From positions 1,375,371-1,439,370 of the forward strand of contig JAOWBW010000425.1 of NCBI GenBank assembly GCA_026119855.1: DNA of 64,000 nt, in the 5' to 3' direction. Below the pieces are notes generated by a model. That model worked only from the letters and a program-made list of their open reading frames with translations. It ran no database searches and was not told the origin of the DNA. A program made the translations under genes and the position numbers. Below are positions 9,826 to 21,474 of the stretch, piece after piece. The DNA comes from Campanula takesimana (taxonomy: Eukaryota > Streptophyta > Magnoliopsida > Asterales > Campanulaceae). How positions within the stretch are numbered: the first letter of the stretch is position 1; each line of letters starts with the position of its first letter.

Positions 9826-11570
9826 TTAAGCATAGAACCTCTTGAGCTTGTCGAGGTTGACCTCCTTTGGCAGCTGGTCACCATCTAAATCCACGAGTCG
9901 GACTGCACCGTCGCTTAGTATCTTTTTGACCACGTACGGACCGATCCATCGGGGTCCCCATTTCCCAGGGGATTCATGGCATTAGGAGGATGTTGTCTTA
10001 AGACCAAATCTCCCACATTGATGTTTCGAGGCTTCACCTTTTTGTTGAAAGCTCTTGCCATCCTTTGCTGATGCGCCCTTGTGCGTTCGAGTGCTCTTAG
10101 CCTTTTCTCGTCGAGTAAGGCTAGCTGTTCATATCGACTTTGCATCCAGTCGACCTCGTTGACTTGATTCTCGAGGAGGACCCGTAGAGATGGGACTTCA
10201 AGTTCGATTGGGAGCACGGCTTCAGAACCATAGACTAATGCATAAGGAGTTTCTCCTGTTGCTGACCGTATTGATGTGAGGTAGCCCCACAATGCTAATG
10301 GTAGCTTCTCGGGCCAATCCCTTCCTGTTGAGACCATTTTCTTGACGATGGTCATGATGGTCTTATTTGCTGCTTCAATCGCGCCATTTGCTTGGGGACG
10401 GTAAGGAGATGACTTGTGCTTGGTGATCTTGTATTCTACCAAAAGTGCATCCATTTCCTACTCAAAGTGAGAGCCGTTGTCGGAAATGATTTCATGAGGC
10501 ACGCCGTATCGGCACATGATATTAATCTTTACAAATTCGGCCACTTTCTTGGCGTTGAGGGTCCGATAGGCTTGTGCTTCGACCCACTTTGTGAAGTAGT
10601 CGACGGCCACTAGGACGAATGACTGCCCATTGCTTCCGGTAGGATGGACTTTACCGATGATGTCTATCCCCCAACAAGAGAAAGGCCAAGGTGTGACCAT
10701 GTTGTAAAGTTGCGAGGGTGGAGCATGTTGCAGATTAGCATGGAATTGGCACTTGGCACACCTTTTGACTTTCTCGATACAGTCTCGTTCCATAGTGCTC
10801 CAATAGTAACCAATACGGAGTATCTTCTTGACTAGCATAAACCCATTCATGTGGGGTCCACACTCTCCTTCGTGCACTTCACACATTATCTCTTGAGCTT
10901 CGGCCTCATTGGCGCATAAGAGATTGATCCCGTCGTGGTGCCTTTTGTAGACTCGGTCACCAATCAGTACGTACCGAGAGGCTAGCCTTTGCAGAGCCGC
11001 TTGAGACTTCTTATTGCTATTCTCGGGATAAGTGCCATCTTTGAGGAAATTCATGATATCCGAATACCACGGAGAGTTTGTTTGAACCTCGTTGATCTCG
11101 ATACTCATGCAGTACGCCGGACTGTTCCTTCGGGCAATTTTGAAGGGTCTCACCATTTTCCCTTTGGGCATTTCGACCAATGAAGCTATGGTGGCCAATG
11201 CATCGGCGAAGCGGTTTTTATCCCTTGGTAGGTAATTGAAAGTGATCTCTTGGAATTGTTCAACCAATTCTTCAAGGTGCTGACCATACTGTTGGAGGGT
11301 CGGGTCTTGGATTCGCCATTTACCCGATTGCTGATTGATAAGGAGCAAAGAGTCGCCGAATACTTCTAGTTCCGTGACATTTCTTTCGAGAGCCGCTTCA
11401 AGCCCTGCTATGTATGCTTCGTACTCGGCAATGTTGTTGGTGGCCTCAAATTCCAGACGGATAGCAATGGGAGTGTAGATGTCCTTTGGATCGACAAGCA
11501 ATACTCCTATACCAAAACCGTGTTTATTGGCGGCGCCATCGAAAAAAAAGTTGCCACTTATTTTCCTTGG
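9826..11570 (-). pseudogene. Tat element 1 pol: second RNase H and integrase, interrupted
   Basis: On the minus strand from about 11570 leftward there is an archaeal-type RNase H. Visible pieces are DPKDIYTPIAIRLEF, NNIAEYEAYIAGLEAAL and DSLLLINQ. It continues into integrase, with the zinc motif H-x-C/H...C-x-x-C (CAKCQ) and catalytic core D (WGIDIIG), D (SDNGSHF) and E (NGAIEAANK). Lesions: a frameshift at the T-run near 11545, an in-frame TAG at 10455-10457 just after SDNGSHF, and a frameshift near 9960. In the shifted frame the natural end would be the TAA at 9826-9828. Two RNase H domains in one pol is the hallmark of the Tat lineage. Confidence 0.88.
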
Positions 11571-14100
11571 TTGCAGTACAAATTAAATGCTCGTCGGGGA
11601 ACTGTACGTCTTCCCCCTTCACTTCGTCACACGGGAATTCGGCAAGCTGGTCACTGAACACTTTCCCCCTGACGGATTTTAGTGTGACGTAAGTGATATC
11701 ATAGCCGGCGAGCATGAAGTACCATTTGGCTATTCTTGTTGACATGAAAGGCTTCTCGAAGATGTAGCGGAGCGGGTCCACCTTTGCTACTAGCTTGATC
11801 GGAAAAGCTTCCATATAGTGTTTGAGCTTTTGAGTAACCCAAACCAATGCTGCACATGACTTCTCTAAGACAGAGTAGTTCTTTTCGCCTCCTTGGAATC
11901 GGCGACTGACAAAATAAATTGCATTCTCCTTTGTGGACTCTCGTTGCTCTTGTGCTAACATAGCCCCTAGGGCTTCATCATTGACAGTGAGATAGAGCAA
12001 AAGAGGCTTCTCCTTGTGCGGCGGAACTAGAACAGGAGGGCACGTCAAGTAATGCTTCACTTGGTCGAAGGCTTCTTGGCACGCGTCGGTCCATTCTAGA
12101 GCCACATTCTTCTTGAGTAGCTTGAAGATTGGCTCGCACATGGAAGTGAGTTGGTGCACAAACCGACTGATGTATTGCAGTCTGCCCATGAAACCATTGA
12201 TCTCTTTCTGCGTCTTTGGATGAGGCATGTCAATGATTGCCTTGATTTTGGAGGGATCTACTTCAATTCCCCTTTCAGTGACCATATAACCAAGGACTTT
12301 GCCTCGGATAACCCCGAACGTGCACTTTGCAGGGTTGAGCCTAATCTTGTGTTGACGAAGCCTTTCGAAGAACTTGCGGAGATCGATTAAATGTTGACCA
12401 TCGGTCCCTTTGGAGTGAATGATCAAGTCGTCCACATAGACATCGATTTCTTTGTGAATCATATCATGGAACAAGTCTGTCACGGCTCTTTGGTAGGAAG
12501 CCCCAGCGTTTCTTAACCCAAATGGCATGACTGTGTAGCAAAAGGTACCCCACGGTGTTGTGAAGGCTGTCTTATGTTGATCTTCCTCGGCCATGAGAAT
12601 CTGATTGTACCCAGCGAACCCATCCACGAATGAGCGAACCTCGTAGGCAGCAGTGGAGTCGACCAGCATGTCGATGTTAGGGAGTGGAAAATCGTCTTTC
12701 GGGGAAGCTTTGTTCAAATCCCGGAAGTCCATACAAACTCGAACCTTGCCGTTTGCCTTTCTGACTGTCACGATGTTGGCTAACCATGTCGGATACTCGA
12801 TAACCTTAATGAAACCCGCATTGAGGAGCTTCTCGATCTCTTCTTTGACTTGCAGAGACCATTCTGGCTTGATCTTTCTGAGCTTCTGTTTTACCGGCTT
12901 GGCATCTTCTCTGATTGGAATTCTGTGCTCCGCTACCTTTCTGTCCAAACCCGGCATGTCTTTGTATGACCATGCGAACACATCCACGAACTCCCATAGT
13001 AGTGCAGTCAATCTGTCTCTGTCGTCCCCCTTGAAGAAGCTTCTGATCTTAGTTTCTCTTGGCTCTTCGTCGGTACCCAGATTTACAACATGCAATTCTT
13101 CGTCAGCCCCTGGACCATTTTCACCACGACTACGGACTTGTTGAGCGAGTTCATTTGAGTATGTTGTGTTTTCGTGGTCTATTTCATCATAATTTGAATC
13201 GTTATTAACTTGTTCGTTAAGTTCATTATTAGTTAATTCATCATTTATTATGTTTGCAATCTCAGGGTACTCAGAAATATCGAATTTTTCATTAGCAAAG
13301 AAAGGAAACACACGCTCGGCTGTGGCATCCATATCCTCTTGGGTGAGGATATTATAGACACTCTCGGACTCGAAAGTAAGTGTGAGCCGCTCTTCCTTTG
13401 TTGCTGTGCGGGGTATGCAACCCATTTCTTGGACTAAGAATTCTTCGGATACCACGGGCCCTTTCCTAGAATACCAATTGTTGATCGGCTCAGAGCTTGG
13501 CGGGATCTCACTGATAGTCTCATTCATGATGACGGTGTCATGGATGGCGTTGACTTGGCATTCATTCATTATGGCAAGCTCTTCGAACATGGAGGCTAAA
13601 TCTGTCGGTTCTTCCCCCACGATGATTTCTGTCTCGGACTCTATAGTCACCTTCCTTCCCCACCATTCACGGGGCGACATGGGAGTTGGTTCCCTTTCGG
13701 ATTTCTGGATCTCACAATCGTAGAAGATTTCGAGACCGGGCTTTTTGACACCCTTATTGTTAACCCATGGCTCGGGAAAGATCATGTATGGAACGTCTTC
13801 CCCTTGGCGGACAAAATAGACATTCAACGTCTTGCGGTAAGGCCTTAGATTAGGGACCTCATAACGACGGCCTTCTTTACGAGCTCGGGCCTTTTCATTC
13901 TTGATCGCTTGCTCTTGTTTCAAGTCTTCTCTGGAAGGCTCGTACCCAAACCGAATGTGTTCTTGACAAATGGGACTCGCACAGGATGTAGGATTCCTTG
14001 TTGATATTTCCCTAGGCCTAAACCAGGGAAGTAGTCCATATTCCTCATCATGCGGAGGACTTTGTGATTGCTGGGGTCCATGATCCGTTTCCCCCTTCTT
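11570..14100 (-). pseudogene. Tat element 1 pol: reverse transcriptase and first RNase H
   Basis: A long open stretch (frame of 11524-14175, minus) includes a charged linker, then RT. The RT shows VRVCMDFRDLNKASPKDDFPLP, GYNQILMAEEDQHKTAF and the catalytic YVDD (VYVDDLIIHS), followed by thumb and connection (GRLQYISRFV) and the gypsy RNase H (LYLTVNDEALGAMLAQ, FVSRRFQG, YSVLEKSCAALVW). RT itself is open. Frame changes sit at both borders: near 14100 against the protease frame and near 11545 in the next RNase H. Confidence 0.9.
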
Positions 14101-14560
14101 TGTAAATGGCGTTGATTGAAACGCCGGAGAGAGTGGAGTCTGGTAAACCATGCTGAACTTGGTGGACGGGCTCACCTCTTCTGTGGATAGTGACGTTTTC
14201 GGCCATGACGGTCACTATTTCACCACCATTTCGGATCTTGACACATTGATGGAGAGTTGACGGGACGGCATTAGAACTGTGAATCCATGGTCGACCCAAA
14301 AGCAAGTTGAACGAGGCCGGGATGTCAAGCACTTGGAATGGAACGGACATGACCATGCTCCCAAACTCAATGTCTATTTCGATCATGCCCATGACTGTAC
14401 AGGTGGTGCTGTCATAACCTCGGATTACTTGAGTAGAAGGCTTCAAATCGGAATCCTTAAGCCCCAGTATGCCCATGATTCTGCCAGGCATGAGGTTGAG
14501 TGCGGAACCACCATCCACTAAGACTCTTGAGATGGGCCTCCTCTTGCTCGTACCTTGAGG
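14048..14560 (-). pseudogene. Tat element 1 protease
   Basis: The minus-strand frame 14518-14048 carries the retropepsin-like active site in VDGGSALNLMPG, followed by FQVLDIPASFNLLLGRPWIH, the second conserved protease block. It is out of frame with both gag (break near 14545) and RT (break near 14100). Confidence 0.85.
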
Positions 14561-16563
14561 TAAATAGCCTCGTTCTGGTCGGAACCAAATGGTGGAAGGT
14601 CCATATCGGCAAAGGTGATGACGTTGCCAAAATGAATGTGACCGATCATTGCCGTGAGGTCCTCGGGAGTAGTATCGGGAGAAATTAATGTATCATCGAG
14701 ATTGCGGATGACAAGATCTCGGTGTTTCTTTGAGGATGCGATGAGGTCCTAAATAGAGATGTTGGCTTGAGTTTTCTTGAGTTGGACAAGTAGAGGATCT
14801 TCGGGAGTGTCGCGAGCTTGCGGCCTTTGAGAAGAGGAGCTTGGTGCGGAAGTGGAAGGGTTGCTTGCTATGATTCGACCGGATCGAGTTAGCATGTTGA
14901 CGTTCCCATCTTGCTTCTTTTTCCTATTCTTTAGTACTTCCCTCATTACCTCATCGTAAGTCACAACATAACAAGAATTGTCAAGTTTATTCATAACATT
15001 GGGGCCCCCATTCACAATTGGGATTGAGTGGGTGGTCCCCTCGAGTTCTCCTATCTCTATTACATTGACATGTTCGCCATTAGTCACTACAAATTCTTTC
15101 TTGTCTATGAGATCTTGAATGACATCGCGGAGAACGAAGCATTCCTCGGTGGTGTGGCCACTATATTGGTGGTAGCCACAATATTTGTGGTGCGCATGAT
15201 TGGGGTTGACCGTCTTGGGTTGGTACCCTTGTACGGGTGTGACTTGACCCTTTGCTTTGAGGACTTCGAAAGCTTCGGTTTGAGTCATGCCTTGGAGAGG
15301 CGTGTAGACACGGTCATTTCGAGACTTCTTCCCTTGGGGTGGAGGAACCTTTTTGTAATTCCCCTTGTCGATAGTGACGGCGTTGACCGAGGCCTCTTTT
15401 GTGGAGTTGGAAGCGGCCTTGTAGCGGTAGCTAGGAGCACTTTTCTTGACTTCCTTGAGCAACTCGTCCATTCGGACCCCCGCCTCATACATTTGGGAGA
15501 AATTCGCATAGCAAGCCCCACTTAGGTGGGTGCGGAGATCAATTTTGAGACATTTGAGAAAGATGTCCATTTGCTCCTTGGTATTTGGCCTTTCCACAAT
15601 CTCAGAGAGTTTATCACTCTATCTCCTTGTGAAGTCGATGAAGGACTCGTGGTCTCGTTGAGTAGTGTTCTCTAGCTCTTTCCTTGTGGGCCGGTGAGTG
15701 GTGTTGCCTTGGTATTGGTTCTTGAAGGCAAGCATGGGGGAGTCCCAATCAATACAGACAGTGAGGGGGAGAGTAGCATACCAATCTTTTGCCTCCCCCT
15801 CGAGAGTGAGAGGAAAGCATTGAGCCATCACCTTGGGGGAGACCTTCTTCGGAACCATTGCCCAAATATAAGTCTCAATGTGAGCCATAGGACAAGAGTT
15901 GCCCTTGAATTTGCTTATGTCGGGCATCTTGAACTTATCAGGAAGAGCGGCCATAGTACTCATGAGGATGGATGATTGATAAAGGCTTGTGTCGGAGCCT
16001 TTCCCCATGTTGAGCCTATTGAATTTTTGGTCGATGTAGGCCATGATGGAATCCACCATTTTGGGCTCATTGTTCTCGGAACTTGGCTCTCCCACTTTCT
16101 TGGTGCGGGTGTTGACATAAGGACTTTTGAACAAACCTTCGGTCCATTCGGATTCGCCGTCGTCATTTTTGCTCTTCCACTTGGCAAGATTAGTGAGCTT
16201 TTCTTTCATTAGCTCCATCTCGGCCTCGTGGGCCTCCCTTTGGCTGTCGAGGTGGGATTGCCAAATGTCGTCTTTGCTTTGTGCCTCCTTATTAAGGGTG
16301 GAGACTTGCTCTTGGAGGATTTGGACCATGGTTGCGAGTTGCTCGAGAGTCATGGTATTGTTGGTGTTGGAGCCGCCGACCATTGTTGATGTAGGAGCTG
16401 TTGGAGTGATCTCTTCACGGACTAACCGATTTGTCGAATCCCGGTAGACTCTGTAAGTACCAATTGAACCTATATTGCAGAAGAGGCCCTTGTCAGTCTT
16501 GAGTAACACTTGCGGTCCACGAAGAGGCTTAGAACACACAGTTGGGCACACGACTCGAACCAC
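14560..16563 (-). pseudogene. Tat element 1 gag with in-frame stops
   Basis: On the minus strand, the first part (from 16563) has a coiled-coil-like segment (LEQLATMVQILQEQVSTLNK and following charged heptads). The gag core follows (FKGNSCPMAHIETYI, LEGEAKDWYATL, FIDFTRR). After an in-frame TAG near 15616 the same frame continues (LSEIVERPN...) through a CCHC-variant knuckle, YCGYHQYSGHTTEEC, to a second TAG at about 14746. Both TAGs occupy positions where a TGG tryptophan codon would fit. Confidence 0.85.
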
Positions 16564-17710
16564 ATAAGAAAAGACTTTTTTTTTTTTTTTTTTATAAGTC
16601 GGAGGGAATGGATCCCTTTTGGGGTTTCTAAGAAAATAATGGAATCGTCACACTAGTATATAGACCATCTCGCGGTCCCATATACTCATCGGATTCCATC
16701 GCGTTTGTGAATCCTACATGTATCGGGATTAAACTAAATTAATGTAGTAAAGCATACATGCGGGGACGGATTTTTATTTTCGTCCAAAATAACCACTTTT
16801 GGGGACGGATTTTTATTGCGTTCGTTTCAACAAGTTGGCATGTATGATTTGAAGACATTAGTTTAGGGAAATCTCGGTACATAGAAACCGACTTGAGTCA
16901 CGGAGTGTTAGACCCTAACTAGAATTGTGTGGCTTGTGTTCGGCTTGAATATGAGGCTCAAAGGTCACCCCCGGCATGTAGTCATGAACTACGCCACGGG
17001 TTGAGGTTTACCGCTTCGAAAGAGCCAAGGTCGAGTAGAGCTTGAAACTTTCTACGACGGGCCTCGACGAGTTTGGGGTTGGACTTGTGCGACTCGATAG
17101 TGAGCAATTCATAGGAATATGTGCATGTAGTGTGAGGTCTAACAGGTGACAAAATATTTTTTATATATATATTTTTTTTTCAAAATAAATTAAAAAAAAA
17201 CAAACAAATAAGCACATAATTACAACTTTCGAATCACCCGTGTGACCGATAAAATAGAACATAAAATTAAAACAGTCTGAAGTTCAGAATAACCACTGAT
17301 GCAGGCAACTGTGCCCACACCCCCATCATACTGCTCTGTTCTGAGACCTATTTCTGTTCTGGGAACCAACCCAGAAGCGTGCGCCTCTGAGTGTTGATAC
17401 GAGACGCGCGCGCATGGCGTGATGCTATTGGGAGGCGCGCGCTTCTGGGCACACCTGTCAGATTGTCAGATTTTGGACTCAGGGGATTGCCCTGGTCCTA
17501 TGTGCATATTGTAACCCCTGCAGAAATGATTAGTGGAGAATAGCAGAAGAAGAAGATGAAGAACATGAAGAAGCGGGCGATTCTGGTCCATGATGCGGGA
17601 TGCGCGCGCCTTAGGCTGAAGAGGCCAGAAGCGCGCGCCTCCCCCATCAGGAGTCAGAATGCCCAGAAAAGATGTAGATTTTGATCAGAATGCAAGTTTA
17701 ACCCTCAAAC
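16564..17710 (-). other. Tat element 1 leader between PBS and gag
   Basis: About 1.15 kb without an ORF. It contains a poly-T run at 16577-16594, a duplicated GGGGACGGATTTTTATT motif at about 16763 and 16802, an AT-only tract at 17158-17215, and two more clusters of CGCGCG palindromes (17374-17442, three sites; 17602-17640, two sites) with the same 28-30 bp spacing as the LTR. Confidence 0.7.
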
Positions 17711-17729
17711 GTCCCCAGCGGAGTCGCCA
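17711..17729 (-). promoter_or_regulatory. Primer binding site of Tat element 1
   Basis: Directly inside the 5' LTR, separated by one base, the minus strand reads TGGCGACTCCGCTGGGGAC. It begins with TGG, complementary to a tRNA CCA end. The same motif with one change follows the LTR of Tat element 2 at 22881. In related Tat/Ogre elements this type is assigned to tRNA-Arg; I did not check the tRNA. Confidence 0.8.
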
Positions 17730-17730
17730 C

Positions 17731-18720
17731 TGTAGATACCCCGGGGGGAACCACGGCTTGGCTAGAGCACGTGAATTATCCTAGGATGTCTAACTTGTTT
17801 TTAGAGTCGCCACCTATGTTTTGAGGAACATAAGAAAAACCTATTGATAATAGCCTAAGTTTGATTACGAAAACAGAGATTCTTTGTTTTGAGGTTCGGA
17901 GGTTAGGTTACGAGATGGGAAGTACCGAAACACCCATCCCGCCCAACTAAAGTTGGTCTTGCTTGATCAAAATCTACATAAATGATAAATGTTCTTCTTC
18001 TTCTTCTTTAAATCATAAAAAGGGGTTCTAAAATAGAGTTTGGAATGTGGGAGATAACTCCTTAACCAACCTCAATGAGATGAGGTGATCATTAGAGTCA
18101 TGTCCCAAAATGATTTGGGTGATTGCACTTTGATAAAACAAAAAGAAAGAGAAAAGAGATGAAGTTGAGAAGGGGAAAGAAATAGCTTTACCTAGACTTC
18201 AAGAGACTTCAAACACTTCTTGTTGAATTACTTGGAGAAATCATTTGGAAAATGCTTTGAAAGTAGGAAATTTGGTTTCTTATTGAAATGTGAGATTGAG
18301 AGCCAAAGGTCCTTCAAAATGGAGGTAAAGGGGGGTTTTTATAGGTGAAAGAGAGATGTTTTTGGTGCCAAAACTCAGTCACCAAGAAATCTTTCCCGGG
18401 CAAAATCCTGTAAATTGAGCAAGGGAGAGAATCCTGGCCAGAAATCTGTAACCGACGCCCAGAGGCGCGCGCTTCCTGCTTTGGGGGCGGGAGGCGCGCG
18501 CGTCTGGATTTTCCTGTCGGAGGCGCGCGACTCAGAGAAGCCGATTTTGACAGAATGGACTAGAAAGTCAGCCCTGTTATTTAGTTTAGTCCCTGGACTT
18601 AACGAAGTCAGTCAGGAACTTAACGAAAGTGACAGAAACTAACGAGAAACACTTAAAATGGGGAGAAACACAAGATCAAATGTGCAATCGGGGTGAGCGG
18701 TCCAAGGCGGGGTGTCTACA
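17731..18720 (-). repeat. 5' LTR of Tat element 1
   Basis: 990 bp. On the minus strand there is a TATAAAAA box at 18336-18343. Three GGCGCGCG palindromic sites start at 18464, 18493 and 18522 and lie 120-190 bp upstream of that TATA box. The right flank is the target duplication GTATG. Confidence 0.95.
18464..18530 (-). promoter_or_regulatory. CGCGCG palindrome triplet upstream of the 5' LTR TATA box
   Basis: Three copies of an AGGCGCGCGC-type site are spaced 29 bp apart in U3. The TATA-like box is at 18336-18343 (minus strand). The same triplet occurs in the 3' LTR at 6453-6520. Confidence 0.6.
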
Positions 18721-18725
18721 GTATG

Positions 18726-19014
18726 CTTCTCCATAGTTGCCACCGAAGTATCTCCCTCTTAGTTCTTTTTTTTTCTCACGATTAGCTTCTTTCTCCATTA
18801 AGAACATCAGCAACTCCAACAACACATACTGTGAGTGATGATATAGATAAGATTGTATGTTTTTGTCGGATGTCTTGTTTTGGTAATAATACCTCCACCG
18901 CTTCATCGCTAAGGTTATTTCCTTTTGCCTATATGACAAATGTAATTGATTGTTGTGATTTTCATTTGAGGTGTCCGACTGTATAAAATTTTGCGTATCT
19001 TTTTCTAAACCAAT
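18726..19014. other. spacer between Tat element 1 and the inverted copia insertion
   Basis: A short minus-strand ORF runs from 18939 to the Tat border (lysine/tyrosine-rich, with RGRYFGGNYGEAY at the cut). It has no family I recognise. The Tat insertion truncates it, and no convincing continuation is visible left of 5716. Confidence 0.4.
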
Positions 19015-19972
19015 TGTTAGGAATGTACATAACTGTAGATACTTTGTACTTTCTAGTTTGCATCATCAAGACCCATCAGGAACTGATGAATCCTTTATTC
19101 TTATCTCCTTTTATTCAAGACAACAGTGATGCCACAATTGCAGCCTCTACATGTGCAGACTGGTACTTGATTATAGTCATTAAGCTCGTCCCAGAGTTTC
19201 TTCATTTGCCCATAATAGTTCACAACCTGGTTTCCATTCTGCTTACAATTCACCAAATCAGATTTTAGTTGATGAATCAGAGGTCCGTTAGCGACAGAGA
19301 AACGCTGCTTGATATCTTCCCATAGATCTTTTGCATTCTCCACATATGTGATAGTTGACCTTAGCTTTGAATCAATAGTATTAAATATCCATGAAACTAC
19401 CATGGAATTAACAGTGAACCAATCTTCAATCTCCGGAGAGTCTTCGAAAGGCTGCTCAATGGTGCCATCAAAAAAACCAAACTTACGCCGTGCCCTTAGT
19501 GAGCCGCGAACAACGCGAGCCCATTCTTCATAATTATCACCTTTTAGCTGAATCAAAGTGATGCATTTCCTGGGTTGTCACTTGCATAAAGATCATACGG
19601 AGAGACGATCCTCTTCCCTTGTGAAGCTCCAGGTGATTCTTCCTTTCCATCCGCCATGATCAGTTAGTTGGAGTAAAACAAAAGATAAGAAAGATGCAAG
19701 AGAGCCAGATGGTCTCCACTCATTCACATGTAAACTATATCCAAGGAGCTCATGAAACCAGATAGATCATGATACCATTAAGGAATTTTTAGAAAGAATT
19801 GTTTGGAGAAATTGTCTACCTCATTTCATTCACAGGCCATGTATAAATACATGATTACAAAGAGATAAAATCTAACTGTTTATGTTCCTATGTACATGAA
19901 AGAATGCTCATATTCTTAGATGCATGCAAACTAGAAAGTACAAAGTATCTACAGTTATGTACATTCCTAACA
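19015..19972 (-). mobile_element. Ty1/copia-derived insertion with inverted LTR starts
   Basis: The left end (19015-19063) and the right end (19924-19972) are perfect 49-bp inverted copies of the same LTR start, TGTTAGGAATGTACATAACT and onward. A 5-bp duplication, CCAAT, flanks the whole (19010-19014 and 19973-19977). The right side continues as a minus-strand 5' LTR to about 19779, then a TGGTATCATGATC primer site (tRNA-Met type), then gag. A normal element would show an LTR end, not an LTR start, at the left border. Confidence 0.85.
19101..19657 (-). pseudogene. Ty1/copia gag fragment, frameshifted
   Basis: From ATG 19657 the minus strand encodes a short copia N-terminal segment (VSPYDLYASDNPG). 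A frameshift near 19560 follows, then IQLKGDNYEEWARVVRGSL and a UBN2-type gag core (DLWEDIKQRFSVANGP, IHQLKSDLVNCKQNGNQVV, YYGQMKKLWDELND). It ends shortly after a CTCRGCNCG segment. No pol follows; the left 49-bp LTR piece begins about 40 bp further on. Confidence 0.8.
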
Positions 19973-19977
19973 CCAAT

Positions 19978-20417
19978 ACATTATTTGTATCATATTATTA
20001 ATGTTGAAAAGTGTTATTTTATTGAATTATGATTATTAGATATCGGACATTACTAATTATTTATTTATTTTGCTAATTTTTTGGTGTGTAAATATGAGTC
20101 TGAAAGCCCAGACTCAAAATTTGATTCGAGAAATAATCTTTAGAATTTTTTTTCCCTTTATCTTGCACCTTCAATTATGAAAGATAACTGATAATGGTTT
20201 TTTTTTTTCTTTGAGAAACATCTATTTGCCTTTTTTTCTTTTTTACTTTGAGAGTTGAAACTTGGAATGAATAATCTGGAATTTGGATTAAGTGAGCGAA
20301 CATGTACTAATAATGTAATCTGAGTATTTATTTTATCTATGATCGTTGGAAAGATTTTGGAATATGCATGACCTCATAAAGATTTAATATTAAGCTAAGG
20401 GGTCTTAGAAGAATTGC

Positions 20418-20453
<36 letters not shown>

Positions 20454-20570
20454 TTGGGCACCATGTTTTTAAGTACGCCAAAAAAATATTTGTTTTCCAA
20501 ATTACTATCAGTTTAAAACTTGATAATACTATGGTTTTTTTTGTTTCAAGACGAATCCCCATAAAAAAAT
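19978..20570. other. AT-rich spacer
   Basis: No gene seen. A run of about 30 A occupies 20420-20449. Confidence 0.6.
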
Positions 20571-21474
20571 GGGCAAATTACAATTTAGGGCCTAATGTCT
20601 ACGAGGCGGTTGCAGTTTGGGGTCTGACGTGCAAAATTTAGCGAAATAGGGCCTGACTTGACACTTTGTTAGCAAAATAGGGGTTTTTAAAGGTTTTCGT
20701 TAGAAAAGTCAGTTAAGTCACATGTGATTGACGAAATGGATCGATATGAAATGAGAATTATTTCTTAAGGGGTTAAATATAAATACTTAAACTTAAAGTC
20801 ACAAAATATGAATTTTCAAGCTTAAATTAAAATTTTGAATAAAAATAACTAATACATTAATTTTTTTATTTTAATTATTTTTAAATATAAATAAATAAAT
20901 TATTTTTGACAATTTTTTCCCAGATCTAAATAAAAATATTTATATAAAATTTTAAAATAAAACAAACAAACAAATTATGAATTTACTTTGATTTTTTTTT
21001 TCAGATTTAGATCTTCGCTTCCAACCTCCCATTTTCGTCATCTCTCTCGTCTCAAAACACCATTCACCACCTTCTCCATCAATTTAGATTGACAAAACTT
21101 ATCAATTTTCTCTGAAAAAAAATATTCTTGAAGGGAAATGATTATTTATTTAAAAAAAATTAAATCAAAAATTTAATATATTAGATATTTTATTTAAATA
21201 TTTTAATTTAAAATTTGAAAACTTATATTTTGCGACTTTAAATTTAAGTATTTATATTTTACCCCTTAAGCAGTAATTCTCATTTCAAATTGACCCATTT
21301 CGTCAATCACGTGCAAATCACATGTGACTTAACTAACTTTTCTAACAAAAACCGTTAAAAAGCCTCATTCTACAACGAAAATGTCAAGTCAGGCCCTAAA
21401 TCGCCAAATTTTAGACGTCGGGCCCTAAACTGCAACCGCCTCGTAGACATTAGGCCCTTAATTGTAATTTGCCC
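20571..21474. mobile_element. Mutator-like long-TIR non-autonomous element
   Basis: Both ends are inverted copies over about 250-300 bp, starting GGGCAAATTACAATTTAGGG on the left and its diverged complement ending in TTTGCCC at 21474. Long TIRs and the GGGCAAATTACA terminus suggest a Mutator-like MITE. A-runs on both sides obscure a 9-bp target duplication. The centre (21000-21110) has a C-rich segment unlike the AT-rich arms, possibly a captured fragment. Confidence 0.75.

Larger units (their letters stand above)
5721..18720 (-). mobile_element. Tat-lineage Ty3/gypsy LTR retrotransposon (Tat element 1), 13.0 kb
   Basis: Two direct LTRs (5721-6709 and 17731-18720) start and end TGTAGA...TCTACA and are flanked by a perfect 5-bp target duplication, GTATG, at 5716-5720 and 18721-18725. 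The PBS, gag and pol all read on the minus strand, so the right LTR is the 5' LTR. Order in the element: 5' LTR, PBS, long leader, gag, PR, RT, RNase H, a second RNase H, integrase, an antisense plant-mobile-domain ORF, a tandem repeat block, 3' LTR. The duplicated RNase H, the large size and the extra ORF all point to the Tat/Ogre/Grande group. Gag-pol carries several stops and frameshifts, so this copy cannot be autonomous. The two LTRs differ only at scattered positions. Confidence 0.93.

Noticed and set aside
12653..13144. 163-aa plus-strand ORF opposite Tat RT
   Set aside because: Shadow of the conserved RT coding on the minus strand.
18676..18939. 87-aa minus-strand ORF ending in the Tat LTR
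   Set aside because: Most of it lies in unique sequence, but I recognise no family, and no continuation is seen on the other side of the Tat insertion.
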